Shown here in pieces: positions 53,074 to 61,134 of a DNA stretch of 64,000 nucleotides. Every line of letters begins with the position of its first letter. Position 1 is the stretch's first letter. Position numbers and translations under genes: made by a program. The DNA lies in contig NZ_PCPB01000004.1 in NCBI RefSeq assembly GCF_002979535.1, positions 124,001 to 188,000 of the forward strand, written 5' to 3'. The notes below the pieces were generated by a model. The model did no database searches, was not told the DNA's origin, and worked only from the letters and a program-made list of their open reading frames with translations. Source of the DNA: Brevundimonas sp. MYb52 (GTDB lineage: Bacteria; Pseudomonadota; Alphaproteobacteria; Caulobacterales; Caulobacteraceae).

Positions 53074-53193
53074 GCCGTCATCCCCGCGAAAGCGGGGACC
53101 CAGACGTCAGATGCGCCCTCAGTAGTCTGCGTTCAGAGAGACGACGCAGCCCTTCCTTACCGCCTGGGTCCCCGCTTTCGCGGGGATGACGGC
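53074..53193. repeat. REP-like pair with 30-bp inverted arms
   Basis: The arms at 53074-53103 and 53164-53193 are perfect 30-bp inverted copies, with 60 bases between them. Each arm contains an internal hairpin CCCCGC-GAAA-GCGGGG. This is the typical palindromic doublet of bacterial REP/BIME elements. No transposase gene is in the window. Confidence 0.8.
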
Positions 53194-53231
53194 AGCTAAA
53201 AAGGTCGGGCGCGACGGTGAGACGGCTGGTC

Positions 53232-53444
53232 TCAGCCCTTATGCGTCTCGACCCAGCGCTGGGTCATCAGCGCGCCCGAGGCGTAGGCCTCCTGCAATTC
53301 CACGCTCCAGTAGTTGAGCATGTCCAGCGGGATCACCACACCCGAGACGGCGCAGACGACATGGTCCCCGCCCTTGATGATCTCGAACTCGGGCGTGCCG
53401 TAGATCAGCTTGGCCTCGACCCGGGCTCTGGGCGGCGGGTTCAT
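53232..53444 (-). CDS. DUF2093 protein
   Basis: The 70-residue protein matches DUF2093, a small alphaproteobacterial family: [25 protein letters not shown] split as [13 protein letters not shown] and [10 protein letters not shown], then [20 protein letters not shown] 53444 overlaps the CobW gene stop (ATGA), so it is coupled to that gene. Function unknown; the upstream metal-chaperone gene hints at metal homeostasis, but that is only by context. Confidence 0.88.
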   Translation of the reverse strand: MNPPPRARVEAKLIYGTPEFEIIKGGDHVVCAVSGVVIPLDMLNYWSVELQEAYASGALMTQRWVETHKG

Positions 53445-54559
53445 GCCGCGCAGGCCTCGAACCCGGCCTTCAGTTCGGCCTCGTTCAGGTCGCGGCCGAT
53501 GAAGACGGCGCGGCTCCAACGGCGTTCCTTGTCGCCCCAGGGCTTCTGCAGGTCGCCTTCCAGGATCATGTGCACGGCCTGGAAGACCAGGCGGCGGTCC
53601 TCGCCGTCCACGTCGATGATGCCCTTGGCCCGCAGGATGTTCTGCCCCTGCTCGCCCAGGAGCTTGTCCAGCCAGGCGGTGAACTTGGCGCCGTTCAGCG
53701 GACGGTCCAGCGTCAGGGAGATGCCCTTGATGTCGTCGTTGTGGGCGTGGCCGCGCGCGCCATGCTCATGGCCGTGGTCATGCCCATGATCGTGGTGATC
53801 ATGGCCGCAGTGCTCGTCGTGCACGTGGTCATGGTCGTGCCCATGGTCGCCATGATCGTGGCCGCAGTCGGCGTCGTGGACATGGCCCTCGGCGCCGTGG
53901 GGCGGATTCACGAAGTCGGGACGCACCTCGACGATGCGCTCCAGATCAAAGCCGTGCAGACCCAGGATCTGATCCAGCGGCACATTGGCGCGCTCGGCGC
54001 GAATGATGGGGGCCAGAGGGTTCAGGGCGCGCAGACGGCTCTCGACCACGGCCAGTTCGTCCTCCGAGGCCAGATCGACCTTGTTCAGGATGATGCGGTC
54101 GGCAAACGCCACCTGCTCGCGGGCTTCCTTACTGTCATCCAGACGCGCCATGACATGCTTGGCGTCGACCAGGGCGGTGACGCTATCCAGCTGGGTCTTG
54201 GCCTTGACCTCGTCGTCGACGAAGAAGGTCTGGGCCACCGGGCCGGGGTCGGCCAGACCAGTCGTCTCGACGATGATGGCGTCGAAGGCGGGCTTGCCCG
54301 GACGCTGGCGCTTCATCAGGCCCGAAACAACGCGGATCAGGTCGCCGCGCACCGTGCAGCAGACGCAGCCGTTATTCATCTCGAACACATCCTCGTCGGC
54401 GCCGACCACCAGGTCGTTGTCGATGCCGATCTCGCCGAACTCATTGACGATGACGGCGTAACGCTTGCCGTGATCCTCGGTGAGGATGCGGTTCAACAGG
54501 GTGGTCTTGCCGGCGCCGAGGTAGCCGGTGAGGACGGTGACGGGAGTCTTCTGGGTCAT
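53441..54559 (-). CDS. CobW/COG0523-family zinc GTPase metallochaperone
   Basis: The 372-residue protein has the G3E GTPase Walker A GYLGAGKT (12-19), the metal-binding CXCC motif GCVCC (64-68), Walker B-like [13 protein letters not shown] and a CobW C-terminal domain. Residues about 224-280 are very rich in histidine and aspartate, interrupted by two Cys (DADCGHDH and DEHCGHDH), a metal-storage segment. Such proteins insert zinc or cobalt in target enzymes under metal shortage. It overlaps the DUF2093 gene downstream. The neighbouring exporter and NicO-like gene support a metal role. Confidence 0.93.
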   Translation of the reverse strand: MTQKTPVTVLTGYLGAGKTTLLNRILTEDHGKRYAVIVNEFGEIGIDNDLVVGADEDVFEMNNGCVCCTVRGDLIRVVSGLMKRQRPGKPAFDAIIVETTGLADPGPVAQTFFVDDEVKAKTQLDSVTALVDAKHVMARLDDSKEAREQVAFADRIILNKVDLASEDELAVVESRLRALNPLAPIIRAERANVPLDQILGLHGFDLERIVEVRPDFVNPPHGAEGHVHDADCGHDHGDHGHDHDHVHDEHCGHDHHDHGHDHGHEHGARGHAHNDDIKGISLTLDRPLNGAKFTAWLDKLLGEQGQNILRAKGIIDVDGEDRRLVFQAVHMILEGDLQKPWGDKERRWSRAVFIGRDLNEAELKAGFEACAA

Positions 54560-54609
54560 GGTCGGCTAGATGGCGGCTAGAGGGCCGGAAGGGAAGAGGC
54601 GCTGACTGC

Positions 54610-55599
54610 TTAACAGGCCGGACAGTCCGGCAGGGCGCCGCTTTCCAGCTGGAAGGTGGTGTGGCTGACGCCAAAGCGGCCGCGGGCCACGGCCTGCGCC
54701 TCGATCAGAAGGGCGTCAGCGTCGGGCCGGTCGTGAACCAGATGCGCTGTCAGCGCCGTGTCCGTGGTCGACAGGCCCCAGATGTGCAGGTCATGCACGG
54801 CGCTGACGCCGGGCAGAGCCAGAAACGCCTCGCGGACCTCGGCCACCTCGACCCCGTTGGGGGCGGCGTCCAAGGCCAGATTGACCGAGTCCTTCAACAG
54901 GCTCCAGGTCCCGATCATGATGACGACGACGATGCCCAGACTGACCAGGGCGTCGATCACGGCCCAACCCGTCAGCAGGATGACGGCGCCCGCCACGACC
55001 ACGCCCAGAGACACCGCCGCATCGGCCATCATGTGCAGATAGGCCCCGCGCACGTTCAGGTCCTTGTGTTGGTCCTTCATGAACAGCAGGGCCGTGCCCA
55101 GGTTGATGAAGAAGCCGATGCCCGCGACGATCATGATGACGCCGGACGCCACCGGGGCCGGCTCGGCCAGGCGGCGAATGGCCTCGAAGGCAATGGCTCC
55201 GCAGGCGAAGATCAGCAGCAGGGCATTGCCCAGGGCGGCCAAAACGGTGGCCTTGCCATAGCCATAGGTGCGCTTAGGGCCCGCCGCGCGTCGGGCCAGC
55301 CAGGCCGCGCCCCCCGCCATGGCCAGACCCAGGACGTCAAACAGGTTGTGCCCGGCATCAGCCATCAGGGCGGTCGAATCGGCCCAAAGTCCGGCGCCGA
55401 ACTCGCAGGCCACGAAGGCCAGGTTGACGATCAGGCCAACGGCGTAGCGCCAGTCGCCGGTGTCCACCGGCCCATGATGATGTCCGCCGATGCCGTGAGA
55501 ATGGCCGTGGTCATGCCCGTGCCCGTGGCTGTGGCCATGCGAATGACCATGCCCCGCATGCGAGTGGTCGTCATGGTCGTGTGCGTGATCGTGCGCCAT
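54610..55599 (-). CDS. Cation diffusion facilitator (CDF) metal exporter
   Basis: The 329-residue protein has a His-rich N-terminus (residues 4-43), six helices and CDF signatures: DAGHNLFDVLGLAM after the second helix, LHMMADAAVSLGVVVAG (metal site) and a C-terminal domain with SAVHDLHIWGLSTTDTALTAHLV. It is probably a zinc or cobalt/proton antiporter of the CzcD group. It lies 50 bases upstream of the CobW gene on the same strand. An AT-rich element (55662-55674) lies in its 86-base leader. Confidence 0.93.
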   Translation of the reverse strand: MAHDHAHDHDDHSHAGHGHSHGHSHGHGHDHGHSHGIGGHHHGPVDTGDWRYAVGLIVNLAFVACEFGAGLWADSTALMADAGHNLFDVLGLAMAGGAAWLARRAAGPKRTYGYGKATVLAALGNALLLIFACGAIAFEAIRRLAEPAPVASGVIMIVAGIGFFINLGTALLFMKDQHKDLNVRGAYLHMMADAAVSLGVVVAGAVILLTGWAVIDALVSLGIVVVIMIGTWSLLKDSVNLALDAAPNGVEVAEVREAFLALPGVSAVHDLHIWGLSTTDTALTAHLVHDRPDADALLIEAQAVARGRFGVSHTTFQLESGALPDCPAC

Positions 55600-55661
55600 C
55601 CCGTCCCCTCTAGGCCCGCCCGCCGCGCCGCGTCAACGACAACGAACATAAGTCATTGAAT

Positions 55662-55674
55662 GTAAATATATAAC
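55662..55674. promoter_or_regulatory. AT-rich partial Zur-like site upstream of CDF gene
   Basis: The 13 bases read GTAAATATATAAC; read on the minus strand, 10 of 13 match the Zur-type pattern GTTATATTATAAC. It is in the gap between the CDF start and the NicO-like stop. Confidence 0.35.
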
Positions 55675-55685
55675 CTATCAGCGCA

Positions 55686-56345
55686 TCAATGCTGATGAGT
55701 CATCACCAGGAAGCCGATCACGATCAGGGCGACGCCCAGAATGGCCCCTTCATAACGCGCCCACCGCTCCAGCCGCAGGATGGAGTAGCCGGCGCTGGCG
55801 AGCGCCGCCAGCAGGGTCATGCCCAGCACCGTCCCCGCCGCAAAGGCGACGGTCAGCAGGGCCAGGGCCATCACGCCCTCGGTCGCCGACGACAGATAGA
55901 TGGGCAGCAGGACCTCGCCCGGCGTCACCGCCATCATTAGCACCAGGCCCCAGAAGGCGGCGCGATCCGACACGGCCGGCTCAGGCGTCTCGGCCTCCGG
56001 CCCTGTCGCCGTGATCGGCTTCTGCAGTGAAGCCCGCGCCAGATAGAAGGCGCCGAATATAAAGAGCAAGGCTGCTGACAGGTGCGGCAGCAGCCCCCCG
56101 ATCCAGGCGTTCAACGCCAGCCCCGCCGCCACGATCAGCGACCCGACCAGGGCCGTCGAGGCGATGTGAGCCAGACCGGCCGTCACCGCCACCGTCATAA
56201 CCCGCATCAGACTCCACCGCTGCGCCCGCCCGACCAGGACAAAGGGCAGCCAATGGGTCGGCAGGGCCGCATGCAGGAAAGCGGCGACGAAACCCCCGCC
56301 CAGAAGCGAAATCAGAACAGGCTGCTGGAGATCGGGCGGCGACAT
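55686..56345 (-). CDS. NicO/UreH-like membrane protein
   Basis: The 219-residue protein has six hydrophobic helices and the N-terminal segment HAALPTHWLPFVLVGRAQRWS, which matches the nickel/cobalt-efflux NicO or UreH/TauE-like group (HxxxxxHW). A second segment MMAVTPGEVLLPIYLSS resembles the paired motif. It probably moves a metal or metal complex across the inner membrane. The ATG is 17 bases after a perfect palindrome (56362-56376). It precedes the CDF gene by 86 bases on the same strand. Confidence 0.72.
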   Translation of the reverse strand: MSPPDLQQPVLISLLGGGFVAAFLHAALPTHWLPFVLVGRAQRWSLMRVMTVAVTAGLAHIASTALVGSLIVAAGLALNAWIGGLLPHLSAALLFIFGAFYLARASLQKPITATGPEAETPEPAVSDRAAFWGLVLMMAVTPGEVLLPIYLSSATEGVMALALLTVAFAAGTVLGMTLLAALASAGYSILRLERWARYEGAILGVALIVIGFLVMTHQH

Positions 56346-56361
56346 TCCGGTCGCTATATCG

Positions 56362-56376
56362 TGTTACTTTGTAACA
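56362..56376. promoter_or_regulatory. Perfect palindrome TGTTAC-TTT-GTAACA before the NicO-like gene
   Basis: A 15-base perfect palindrome, flanked on both sides by TATCG and CGATA with one base offset, gives a 27-base near-palindrome. It resembles metal-regulator operators such as Zur boxes. It lies between the cfa-like stop (56392) and the NicO-like start (56345). Confidence 0.55.
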
Positions 56377-56391
56377 GTCGATACCTTTTCG

Positions 56392-57708
56392 CTACTGATA
56401 AAGGCTGGCCCGGTCCAGCGGCAGACCCGACGCTCCGGCCCGCCGCTTCTGAGCCACGGTCTGATAGACCTGCACGGCGCCCCGCTCGAACCCCTTGGCG
56501 AACAGGGCGAAATAGATGAGCCACAGCCGCGTGCGCGCCTCACCGGCCGATCGATAGGCCTCGTCGCGGCGCTCATAGAGACGCCGCGTCCATTCGCGCA
56601 GCGTCAGCTCGAAGTGTTCGCGCATGTCTTCAACGTCCAGAGTCTCGAAGCCCAGCCGCCCCAGGTTGGTGACGGTCATGCCGATGGTGTCCAGTTCCCC
56701 GCCAGGGAAGATAAAGCGGGTGATGACCTTGGTGGTCGGCGTGGGTCGCAGTTCGCCCTTGCCGCCGCGTCGCACCGACGCCTGATGGAAATAGAGGCCG
56801 CCGGGCTTCAGCAGGCGACGCATCTGCAGGAAGTGCCGTTCGTGGTTGGCGAAACCGGCGTGCTCGAACATCTCGACCTGGGCGATGGCGTCATAGGCCT
56901 CGGCCCCCTCGACCTCGCGATAATCCTTCAACTCCAGGGTCACCCTGTCCGACAGGCCCAGCCGCTCGACTTTGGCGCGCGCGAAATCGAGCTGCGCCTG
57001 GCTGAGGGTCACGCCATGAACATGGACGCCGTAATTGCCGGCCGCCCAGCAGGCCAGTCCGCCCCAGCCGCAGCCGACGTCGAGCATGCGTTGGCCAGGC
57101 TTCAGCCGCAGCTTGCGGCAGATGCGATCCAGCTTCTCCTGCTGGGCCGCCTCCAGCGTCGCATCGTGAGCGGTGAAGTAGGCGCTGGAATAGACCATCT
57201 CCGGGTCGAGGAAGAGGCCGTAGAAGTCGTTACCGACATCATAGTGGAACTGGATGAAGTCCTGGTCGCGCCGCCCGCTGCGATCACGCCCCACCCCGTC
57301 GTCGCCCGTGGCGTCCCAGGCCGGCAGGGCGTCGCCTTCGGCCTCGCCTCGCCCCAGCAGGAAGGGTAAGGCCTCGCGCGCAACCAGCCAGCGGTCCAGC
57401 GACCGCTTCAGATGCACCGCCCGTCCATGGTCCCAGCGATCGGCCGCCTCCAGCGGGCTGCCGCCCTCGACCTTCAGATCCCCCGAGGCGAAAAGCTCGA
57501 ACAGGGTCATCAGACCGGGCTTGAGAATCAGCCGTCGCACGGCGCCCGGCCGCGCCACCACGATCTGGATGTCATCGCGCGCCCCCGGCCCCAGCGGCAG
57601 GACCTCCCCGGTCCACAGACGTAGAGATAGGTCGGCCTTGAGGTGCTCTGCGATATGGCTGACAATACGCCGCGCGGCGACGACGCGCCGGTCTGTGGTC
57701 TGGTTCAT
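56392..57708 (-). CDS. Cyclopropane-fatty-acyl-phospholipid-synthase-like methyltransferase
   Basis: The 438-residue protein has an N-terminal substrate domain and a C-terminal SAM methyltransferase domain. Motifs: QFHYDVGNDFYGLFLD, the SAM loop DVGCGWGGLACWAA, EMFEHAGFANHERHF and FIFPGGELDTIG. The family adds a methylene group from SAM to unsaturated acyl chains; several paralogues have other substrates. I chose ATG 57708 (GAGGGG upstream) over the longer frame from 57777. It is divergent from rplU by 200 bases. Confidence 0.9.
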   Translation of the reverse strand: MNQTTDRRVVAARRIVSHIAEHLKADLSLRLWTGEVLPLGPGARDDIQIVVARPGAVRRLILKPGLMTLFELFASGDLKVEGGSPLEAADRWDHGRAVHLKRSLDRWLVAREALPFLLGRGEAEGDALPAWDATGDDGVGRDRSGRRDQDFIQFHYDVGNDFYGLFLDPEMVYSSAYFTAHDATLEAAQQEKLDRICRKLRLKPGQRMLDVGCGWGGLACWAAGNYGVHVHGVTLSQAQLDFARAKVERLGLSDRVTLELKDYREVEGAEAYDAIAQVEMFEHAGFANHERHFLQMRRLLKPGGLYFHQASVRRGGKGELRPTPTTKVITRFIFPGGELDTIGMTVTNLGRLGFETLDVEDMREHFELTLREWTRRLYERRDEAYRSAGEARTRLWLIYFALFAKGFERGAVQVYQTVAQKRRAGASGLPLDRASLYQ

Positions 57709-57811
57709 ATCAAGCCCCTCCGAACAGGGTTCGCAAATTGCACAGGCGGCGACGCGGGGCCAGCCCGGCCGAACCATTCAGCCGCCGCGCGGGCTTTTGC
57801 GCCCTTTCGCG

Positions 57812-57839
57812 TTGACTCTGGCTCCCCCTTCCGTATATG
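57812..57839 (+). promoter_or_regulatory. Promoter of rplU-rpmA
   Basis: TTGACT (57812-57817) and TATATG (57834-57839) are separated by 16 bases, close to the vegetative consensus. It lies 70 bases before the rplU start and just before the candidate attenuator. Confidence 0.7.
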
Positions 57840-57850
57840 TCGCCGCTCTT

Positions 57851-57886
57851 CGCCCGCAGGGTTTCCTGACGGGCGCATTCTTTTTT
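57851..57886 (+). promoter_or_regulatory. Terminator-like leader hairpin (candidate attenuator) of rplU
   Basis: CGCCCGCAGG (57851-57860) pairs with CCTG (57865-57868) and CGGGCG (57870-57875), with one bulged A and a GTTT loop. It is followed by CATTC and six T (57881-57886). This is an intrinsic-terminator form located between the promoter and the gene, as expected for attenuation or r-protein feedback. Confidence 0.6.
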
Positions 57887-57908
57887 GCGTTCACGCTGAG
57901 GCTTCCAA

Positions 57909-58388
57909 ATGTACGCGGTGATCAAGACCGGCGGAAAGCAGTACCGGGTTCAACCGGGCGATGTGATTGTTGTCGAGAAACTCGACGGCGACGCTGGCGC
58001 TGCCGTCAATTTCGGTGAAGTCCTCATGCTGGGCGGCGACAAGGGTGTTACGGTCGGCGCTCCGCTGATCGACGGTGCGGCGGTTGCTGCAACCCTGGTC
58101 GAAACCCGCAAGGGCGAGAAGATCAAGATCTTCAAGAAGACCCGTCGTCAGGGCTATCGCCGCACGAACGGCCATCGCCAGATGGAAACCGTCCTGCGCA
58201 TCACCGGCATCGAAGGCGCCGGCGAGAAGGCCAAATGGGACGGCACGGTCGATCTGATGACCAAGGCTGAAATCAACGCTCGCGCCCGCGGCCTCGCCCC
58301 GCGCGTTGAAGCTGTTGAAGCCGAGGCCCCCAAGGCCAAGAAGGCTCCCGCCAAGAAAGCCGCCAAGGCTGAAGGCGCCGAAGCCTAA
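57909..58388 (+). CDS. rplU: 50S ribosomal protein L21
   Basis: The protein has 159 residues, longer than E. coli L21 (103) because of a C-terminal extension rich in Ala, Lys and Glu. The core has [37 protein letters not shown] and later helices. It binds 23S rRNA in the large subunit. The extension (about residues 105-159) is common in alphaproteobacteria. It is the first gene of rplU-rpmA. It has a leader hairpin. Confidence 0.98.
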   Translation: MYAVIKTGGKQYRVQPGDVIVVEKLDGDAGAAVNFGEVLMLGGDKGVTVGAPLIDGAAVAATLVETRKGEKIKIFKKTRRQGYRRTNGHRQMETVLRITGIEGAGEKAKWDGTVDLMTKAEINARARGLAPRVEAVEAEAPKAKKAPAKKAAKAEGAEA

Positions 58389-58398
58389 GACATTCACC

Positions 58399-58464
58399 GG
58401 CGCCCGTTCGCGGCGCCAGCCAAGACGTAAGGTCGCGCTCAAGTAGCCCTCAGGGGCGATAGCG
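58399..58464 (+). repeat. Hairpins between rplU and rpmA
   Basis: GGCGCC (58399-58404) pairs with GGCGCC (58412-58417). A second unit at 58438-58464 reads CTCAAGTA, GCCC-TCAG-GGGC, GATAGCGC and matches the element at 10399-10428. They lie within the two-gene transcript and may affect mRNA stability or rpmA translation. Confidence 0.5.
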
Positions 58465-58488
58465 CACCTAAGGAAGAGGAGCAGCAAG

Positions 58489-58773
58489 ATGGCTCACAAG
58501 AAATCCGGTGGTTCGTCGCGTAACGGTCGCGACTCCCATTCCAAGCGCCTTGGCGTGAAGAAGTACGGCGGCGAGAAGGTTCTGGCCGGCAACATCCTCG
58601 TGCGTCAGCGCGGCACCACCTTCCACCCCGGTGAGAACGTCGGCCTCGGCCGCGACCACACCCTGTTCGCCACCGCGACCGGCGCTGTGAAATTCACCAC
58701 CAAACGTGGCGGCCGTTGTTACGTGTCGATTCTCGCGGCCAACGACGACGCTCAGGCTATGGCCGCCGAGTAA
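58489..58773 (+). CDS. rpmA: 50S ribosomal protein L27
   Basis: The 94-residue protein starts [20 protein letters not shown] (wording of the typical L27 N-terminus that reaches the peptidyl-transferase centre) and has [19 protein letters not shown] and [10 protein letters not shown]. Unlike some Firmicutes there is no N-terminal cleavable extension. It is 100 bases downstream of rplU, preceded by AAGGAAGAGGAG. A terminator follows. Confidence 0.98.
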   Translation: MAHKKSGGSSRNGRDSHSKRLGVKKYGGEKVLAGNILVRQRGTTFHPGENVGLGRDHTLFATATGAVKFTTKRGGRCYVSILAANDDAQAMAAE

Positions 58774-58790
58774 CGCGAACTGGACAAAAT

Positions 58791-58872
58791 CCGGGATCGC
58801 GTTGCTCAAGAAGCCGCGATCCGGACCAGGGAAATTTTCCGCGGGGAGTCTGGATCACCAGGCTCCCCGTTT
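58791..58872 (+). terminator. Two hairpins and terminator after rpmA
   Basis: A first hairpin pairs 58791-58801 with 58815-58824. A second pairs 58842-58853 with 58858-58869 (one G-T pair) and ends in TTT at 58870-58872. They lie between rpmA and the acetyltransferase gene. Confidence 0.75.
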
Positions 58873-58945
58873 GCGTTTCCCCGCCTCGCTGACCGCCCGA
58901 GCCCTGATGAACAAGGACGGCGGTCGCACCAAAGGGGCGTGACCC

Positions 58946-59479
58946 ATGTGCGTGATTGAAACCTCTCCCGTCGTCGAAACCCGGCGTCTCATCCTGCGTG
59001 CGCCCGGCGCCCAGGACGTGACCCGCATCGCCGCTATGGCCAACGACCGCGACATCGCGCGCATGACCAAGCGCATGCCCCACCCCTTTCAGGTGGAGGA
59101 CGCCGAGGACTTCGTCCTGCACGTCGCGGCTCAGGACCCGAAGCGGGCCAATACCTTCGTCATCGAGCATGAGGACCTGGGACCGGTCGGCGTCATCGGC
59201 CTGTTCGAGGGCGAGGACGCCGTGCCCGAGGCCGGCTACTGGATCGGCCGCGACTTCTGGGGCCGGGGCTTCGCCACGGAAGCCCTGGAAGGCGCTCTGG
59301 TCTGGGCCTCCAAGCGGTGGAAGCGCCGCGCCCTTGTGGCCGGCCACTTCGCCGACAACCCCGCCTCGGGCCGCGTGCTGGAGAAGGCGGGCTTCCTCTA
59401 TACGGGCGAGACCCGCCCGGCCTTCAGCCAGGCGCGCGGAGCCATCGCCGACACCCGGATGATGGTCTGGCTGGCCTGA
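58946..59479 (+). CDS. GNAT acetyltransferase, RimJ/RimL type
   Basis: The 177-residue protein has the typical ETRRLILRAPGAQDVTRIA, the core GYWIGRDFWGRGFATEAL with the acetyl-CoA loop and AGHFADNPASGRVLEKAGF. It probably transfers acetyl groups to an amine or protein N-terminus; substrate not known. It is about 170 bases downstream of rpmA behind terminators, so probably transcribed from its own promoter. It is a different sequence from the acetyltransferase at 21842-22465, although of the same subfamily. Confidence 0.9.
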   Translation: MCVIETSPVVETRRLILRAPGAQDVTRIAAMANDRDIARMTKRMPHPFQVEDAEDFVLHVAAQDPKRANTFVIEHEDLGPVGVIGLFEGEDAVPEAGYWIGRDFWGRGFATEALEGALVWASKRWKRRALVAGHFADNPASGRVLEKAGFLYTGETRPAFSQARGAIADTRMMVWLA

Positions 59480-59546
59480 TAGAACGCTGATTTCGCGGGA
59501 AAATCGGTCAACAGTGCAGTTTTTTCGGAGATCGGGAAAAAGCCTG

Positions 59547-59575
59547 TTGACCGGCCGAAAGGTCCCCCCTATTAG
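59547..59575 (+). promoter_or_regulatory. Promoter of tRNA-Leu
   Basis: TTGACC (59547-59552) and TATTAG (59570-59575) are separated by 17 bases, a near-consensus vegetative promoter 28 bases before the tRNA. A separate hairpin-like run lies upstream near 59490. Confidence 0.75.
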
Positions 59576-59603
59576 ATCGCTCCTCGGCGGGGCGACCCAC
59601 CGG

Positions 59604-59690
<87 letters not shown>

Positions 59691-59697
59691 TATTCTC

Positions 59698-59733
59698 AAA
59701 CGGCGTCGCATCCCAACGGATGCGGCGCCGTTT
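59698..59733 (+). terminator. Terminator after tRNA-Leu
   Basis: A 16-bp stem (59698-59713 with 59718-59733, one G-T pair) closes a CAAC loop, ending in TTT. It starts 8 bases after the tRNA. Confidence 0.9.
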
Positions 59734-59849
59734 GTCATTTCAGCCCTCCCCTTTATCTCTCGGCGAAAGCAAAGGTTGGCCCTGCGTCCTAGCGATAGCG
59801 CGCGGTTCGTCTATGTTGTCGCCTTGAACGCCCACCCGAGTTTCCAAGC

Positions 59850-60464
59850 ATGACCGTTTACCTGCACGAAGGCGACCTGCCCGACGGCCTCGACCTCGGC
59901 CCCGAGGTCGCGATCGATTCCGAAACCATGGGCCTGCGCTTCCGTCGCGACCCGCTGTGCGTGGTGCAACTGTCCTCGGGCAACGGCGACGCCCATGTCG
60001 TGCGCATGAACCGGCCTGACTATGACTGCCCGAACCTGAAGGCTCTGCTGGCGGACCCCAAGGTGCTGAAGCTGTTTCACTTCGGCCGCTTCGACATCGG
60101 CATGTTCGACCTGCACCTCGGCGTCGAGACCCGCCCAGTCTATTGCACCAAGATCGCCTCCAAGCTGGCCCGCACCTATACCGACCGTCACGGCCTGAAG
60201 GACGTGGCGCGCGAACTGGCCGGCGTCGACATGTCCAAGGCCCAGCAGAGCTCGGACTGGGGCTCCCCGGTCCTGTCGCAGGCCCAGTTGGACTACGCCG
60301 CCTCGGACGTCCTCTATCTGCACGCCATCAAGGCCAAGCTGGACCTCATGCTGGAGCGCGAAGGCCGCGCCGAGCTGGCCCGCGCCTGCTTTGACTTCCT
60401 GCCCACCCGTTCGCGTCTTGACCTGGCTGGTTGGGACGAGATCGACATCTTCGCCCACGCCTGA
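59850..60464 (+). CDS. Ribonuclease D-like 3'-5' exonuclease
   Basis: The 204-residue protein has only the DEDDy exonuclease domain: AIDSETMGL (Exo I, Asp-x-Glu), FHFGRFDIGMF (Exo II) and YAASDVLYLHAI (Exo III with Tyr and Asp). It lacks the C-terminal HRDC domains of full RNase D. Such short RNase D proteins are frequent in alphaproteobacteria and may trim structured RNA or DNA. It lies 7 bases before lptC on the same strand; RNase D next to lptCAB is conserved in Caulobacterales. Confidence 0.92.
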   Translation: MTVYLHEGDLPDGLDLGPEVAIDSETMGLRFRRDPLCVVQLSSGNGDAHVVRMNRPDYDCPNLKALLADPKVLKLFHFGRFDIGMFDLHLGVETRPVYCTKIASKLARTYTDRHGLKDVARELAGVDMSKAQQSSDWGSPVLSQAQLDYAASDVLYLHAIKAKLDLMLEREGRAELARACFDFLPTRSRLDLAGWDEIDIFAHA

Positions 60465-60471
60465 GGATCAA

Positions 60472-61134
60472 ATGAGCGACCGCGACGCCCAGGAAGCGCG
60501 CAAGCGGGCCGACGAGGCCCGGGTCGCCCAGGCGGGCGAGCGCTGGCGCGCGCGCTCGCGCCGGGTCAAGCTTTACCGTCGCATCCTGCCGATCGTCATC
60601 CTGACGCTGGCCGGCGGGGCCCTGACCTGGACCGTGTTCCGCACTGTGATGTCCGGCGTCGAGCGCAAGGCCAGCGAAAGCCGCGAGATCCGCCTCGACA
60701 ACCCCATGTTCCACGGCCAGGACGCGCAGGGTCGCTCCTTCGTCGTCGGGGCCAAGGGCGCGATCCGCGACCCGGCCACAGGCCATTTCCGTCTGGTCGG
60801 TCCGCTGCTGAAGCTGAACCTCGGCGGGCGCAAGGTGACGGAACTGACCGCCGACGGCGGCACCTATATCGAAACCAGCCGCAAGGTGGTGATCGGGCCC
60901 AATGTGAAAATTTCGGACGGCGGCTCCGGCTTCGTCCTGACCACGCCGGAAGCCGTGGTCGACACCAACACCGGCGTGGTGACGGGCGACAAGGGCGTCC
61001 AGGGGCAAGGGCCTCTTGGAACCATCAATGCTTCGTCCTATGCCATCTATGACCAGGGCCAACGGGTCGTCTTCAGCGGCCAGGGCGACAACAAGATGAG
61101 CGGGACCATCAACCCCGCGGGATCCGGCAGATGA
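60472..61134 (+). CDS. lptC: LPS export protein LptC
   Basis: The 220-residue protein has a basic cytoplasmic start, one helix (about 43-65; LPIVILTLAGGALTWTVF) and a periplasmic beta-jellyroll. The LptC pattern IRLDNPMFHGQDAQGRSFVV, then ELTADGGTYIE and VVTGDKGVQGQGPLG is clear. It forms the LptB2FGC complex that moves lipopolysaccharide to LptA. ATG 60472 fits; the frame opens earlier at 60391 inside the RNase D gene. It is coupled to lptA by ATGA. Confidence 0.93.
   Translation: MSDRDAQEARKRADEARVAQAGERWRARSRRVKLYRRILPIVILTLAGGALTWTVFRTVMSGVERKASESREIRLDNPMFHGQDAQGRSFVVGAKGAIRDPATGHFRLVGPLLKLNLGGRKVTELTADGGTYIETSRKVVIGPNVKISDGGSGFVLTTPEAVVDTNTGVVTGDKGVQGQGPLGTINASSYAIYDQGQRVVFSGQGDNKMSGTINPAGSGR

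Noticed and set aside
53760-53890. Tandem DNA repeat
   Set aside because: The periodic CAT/CGTG pattern is the codon repeat for the His/Asp-rich segment of the CobW-family protein, not an independent repeat array.
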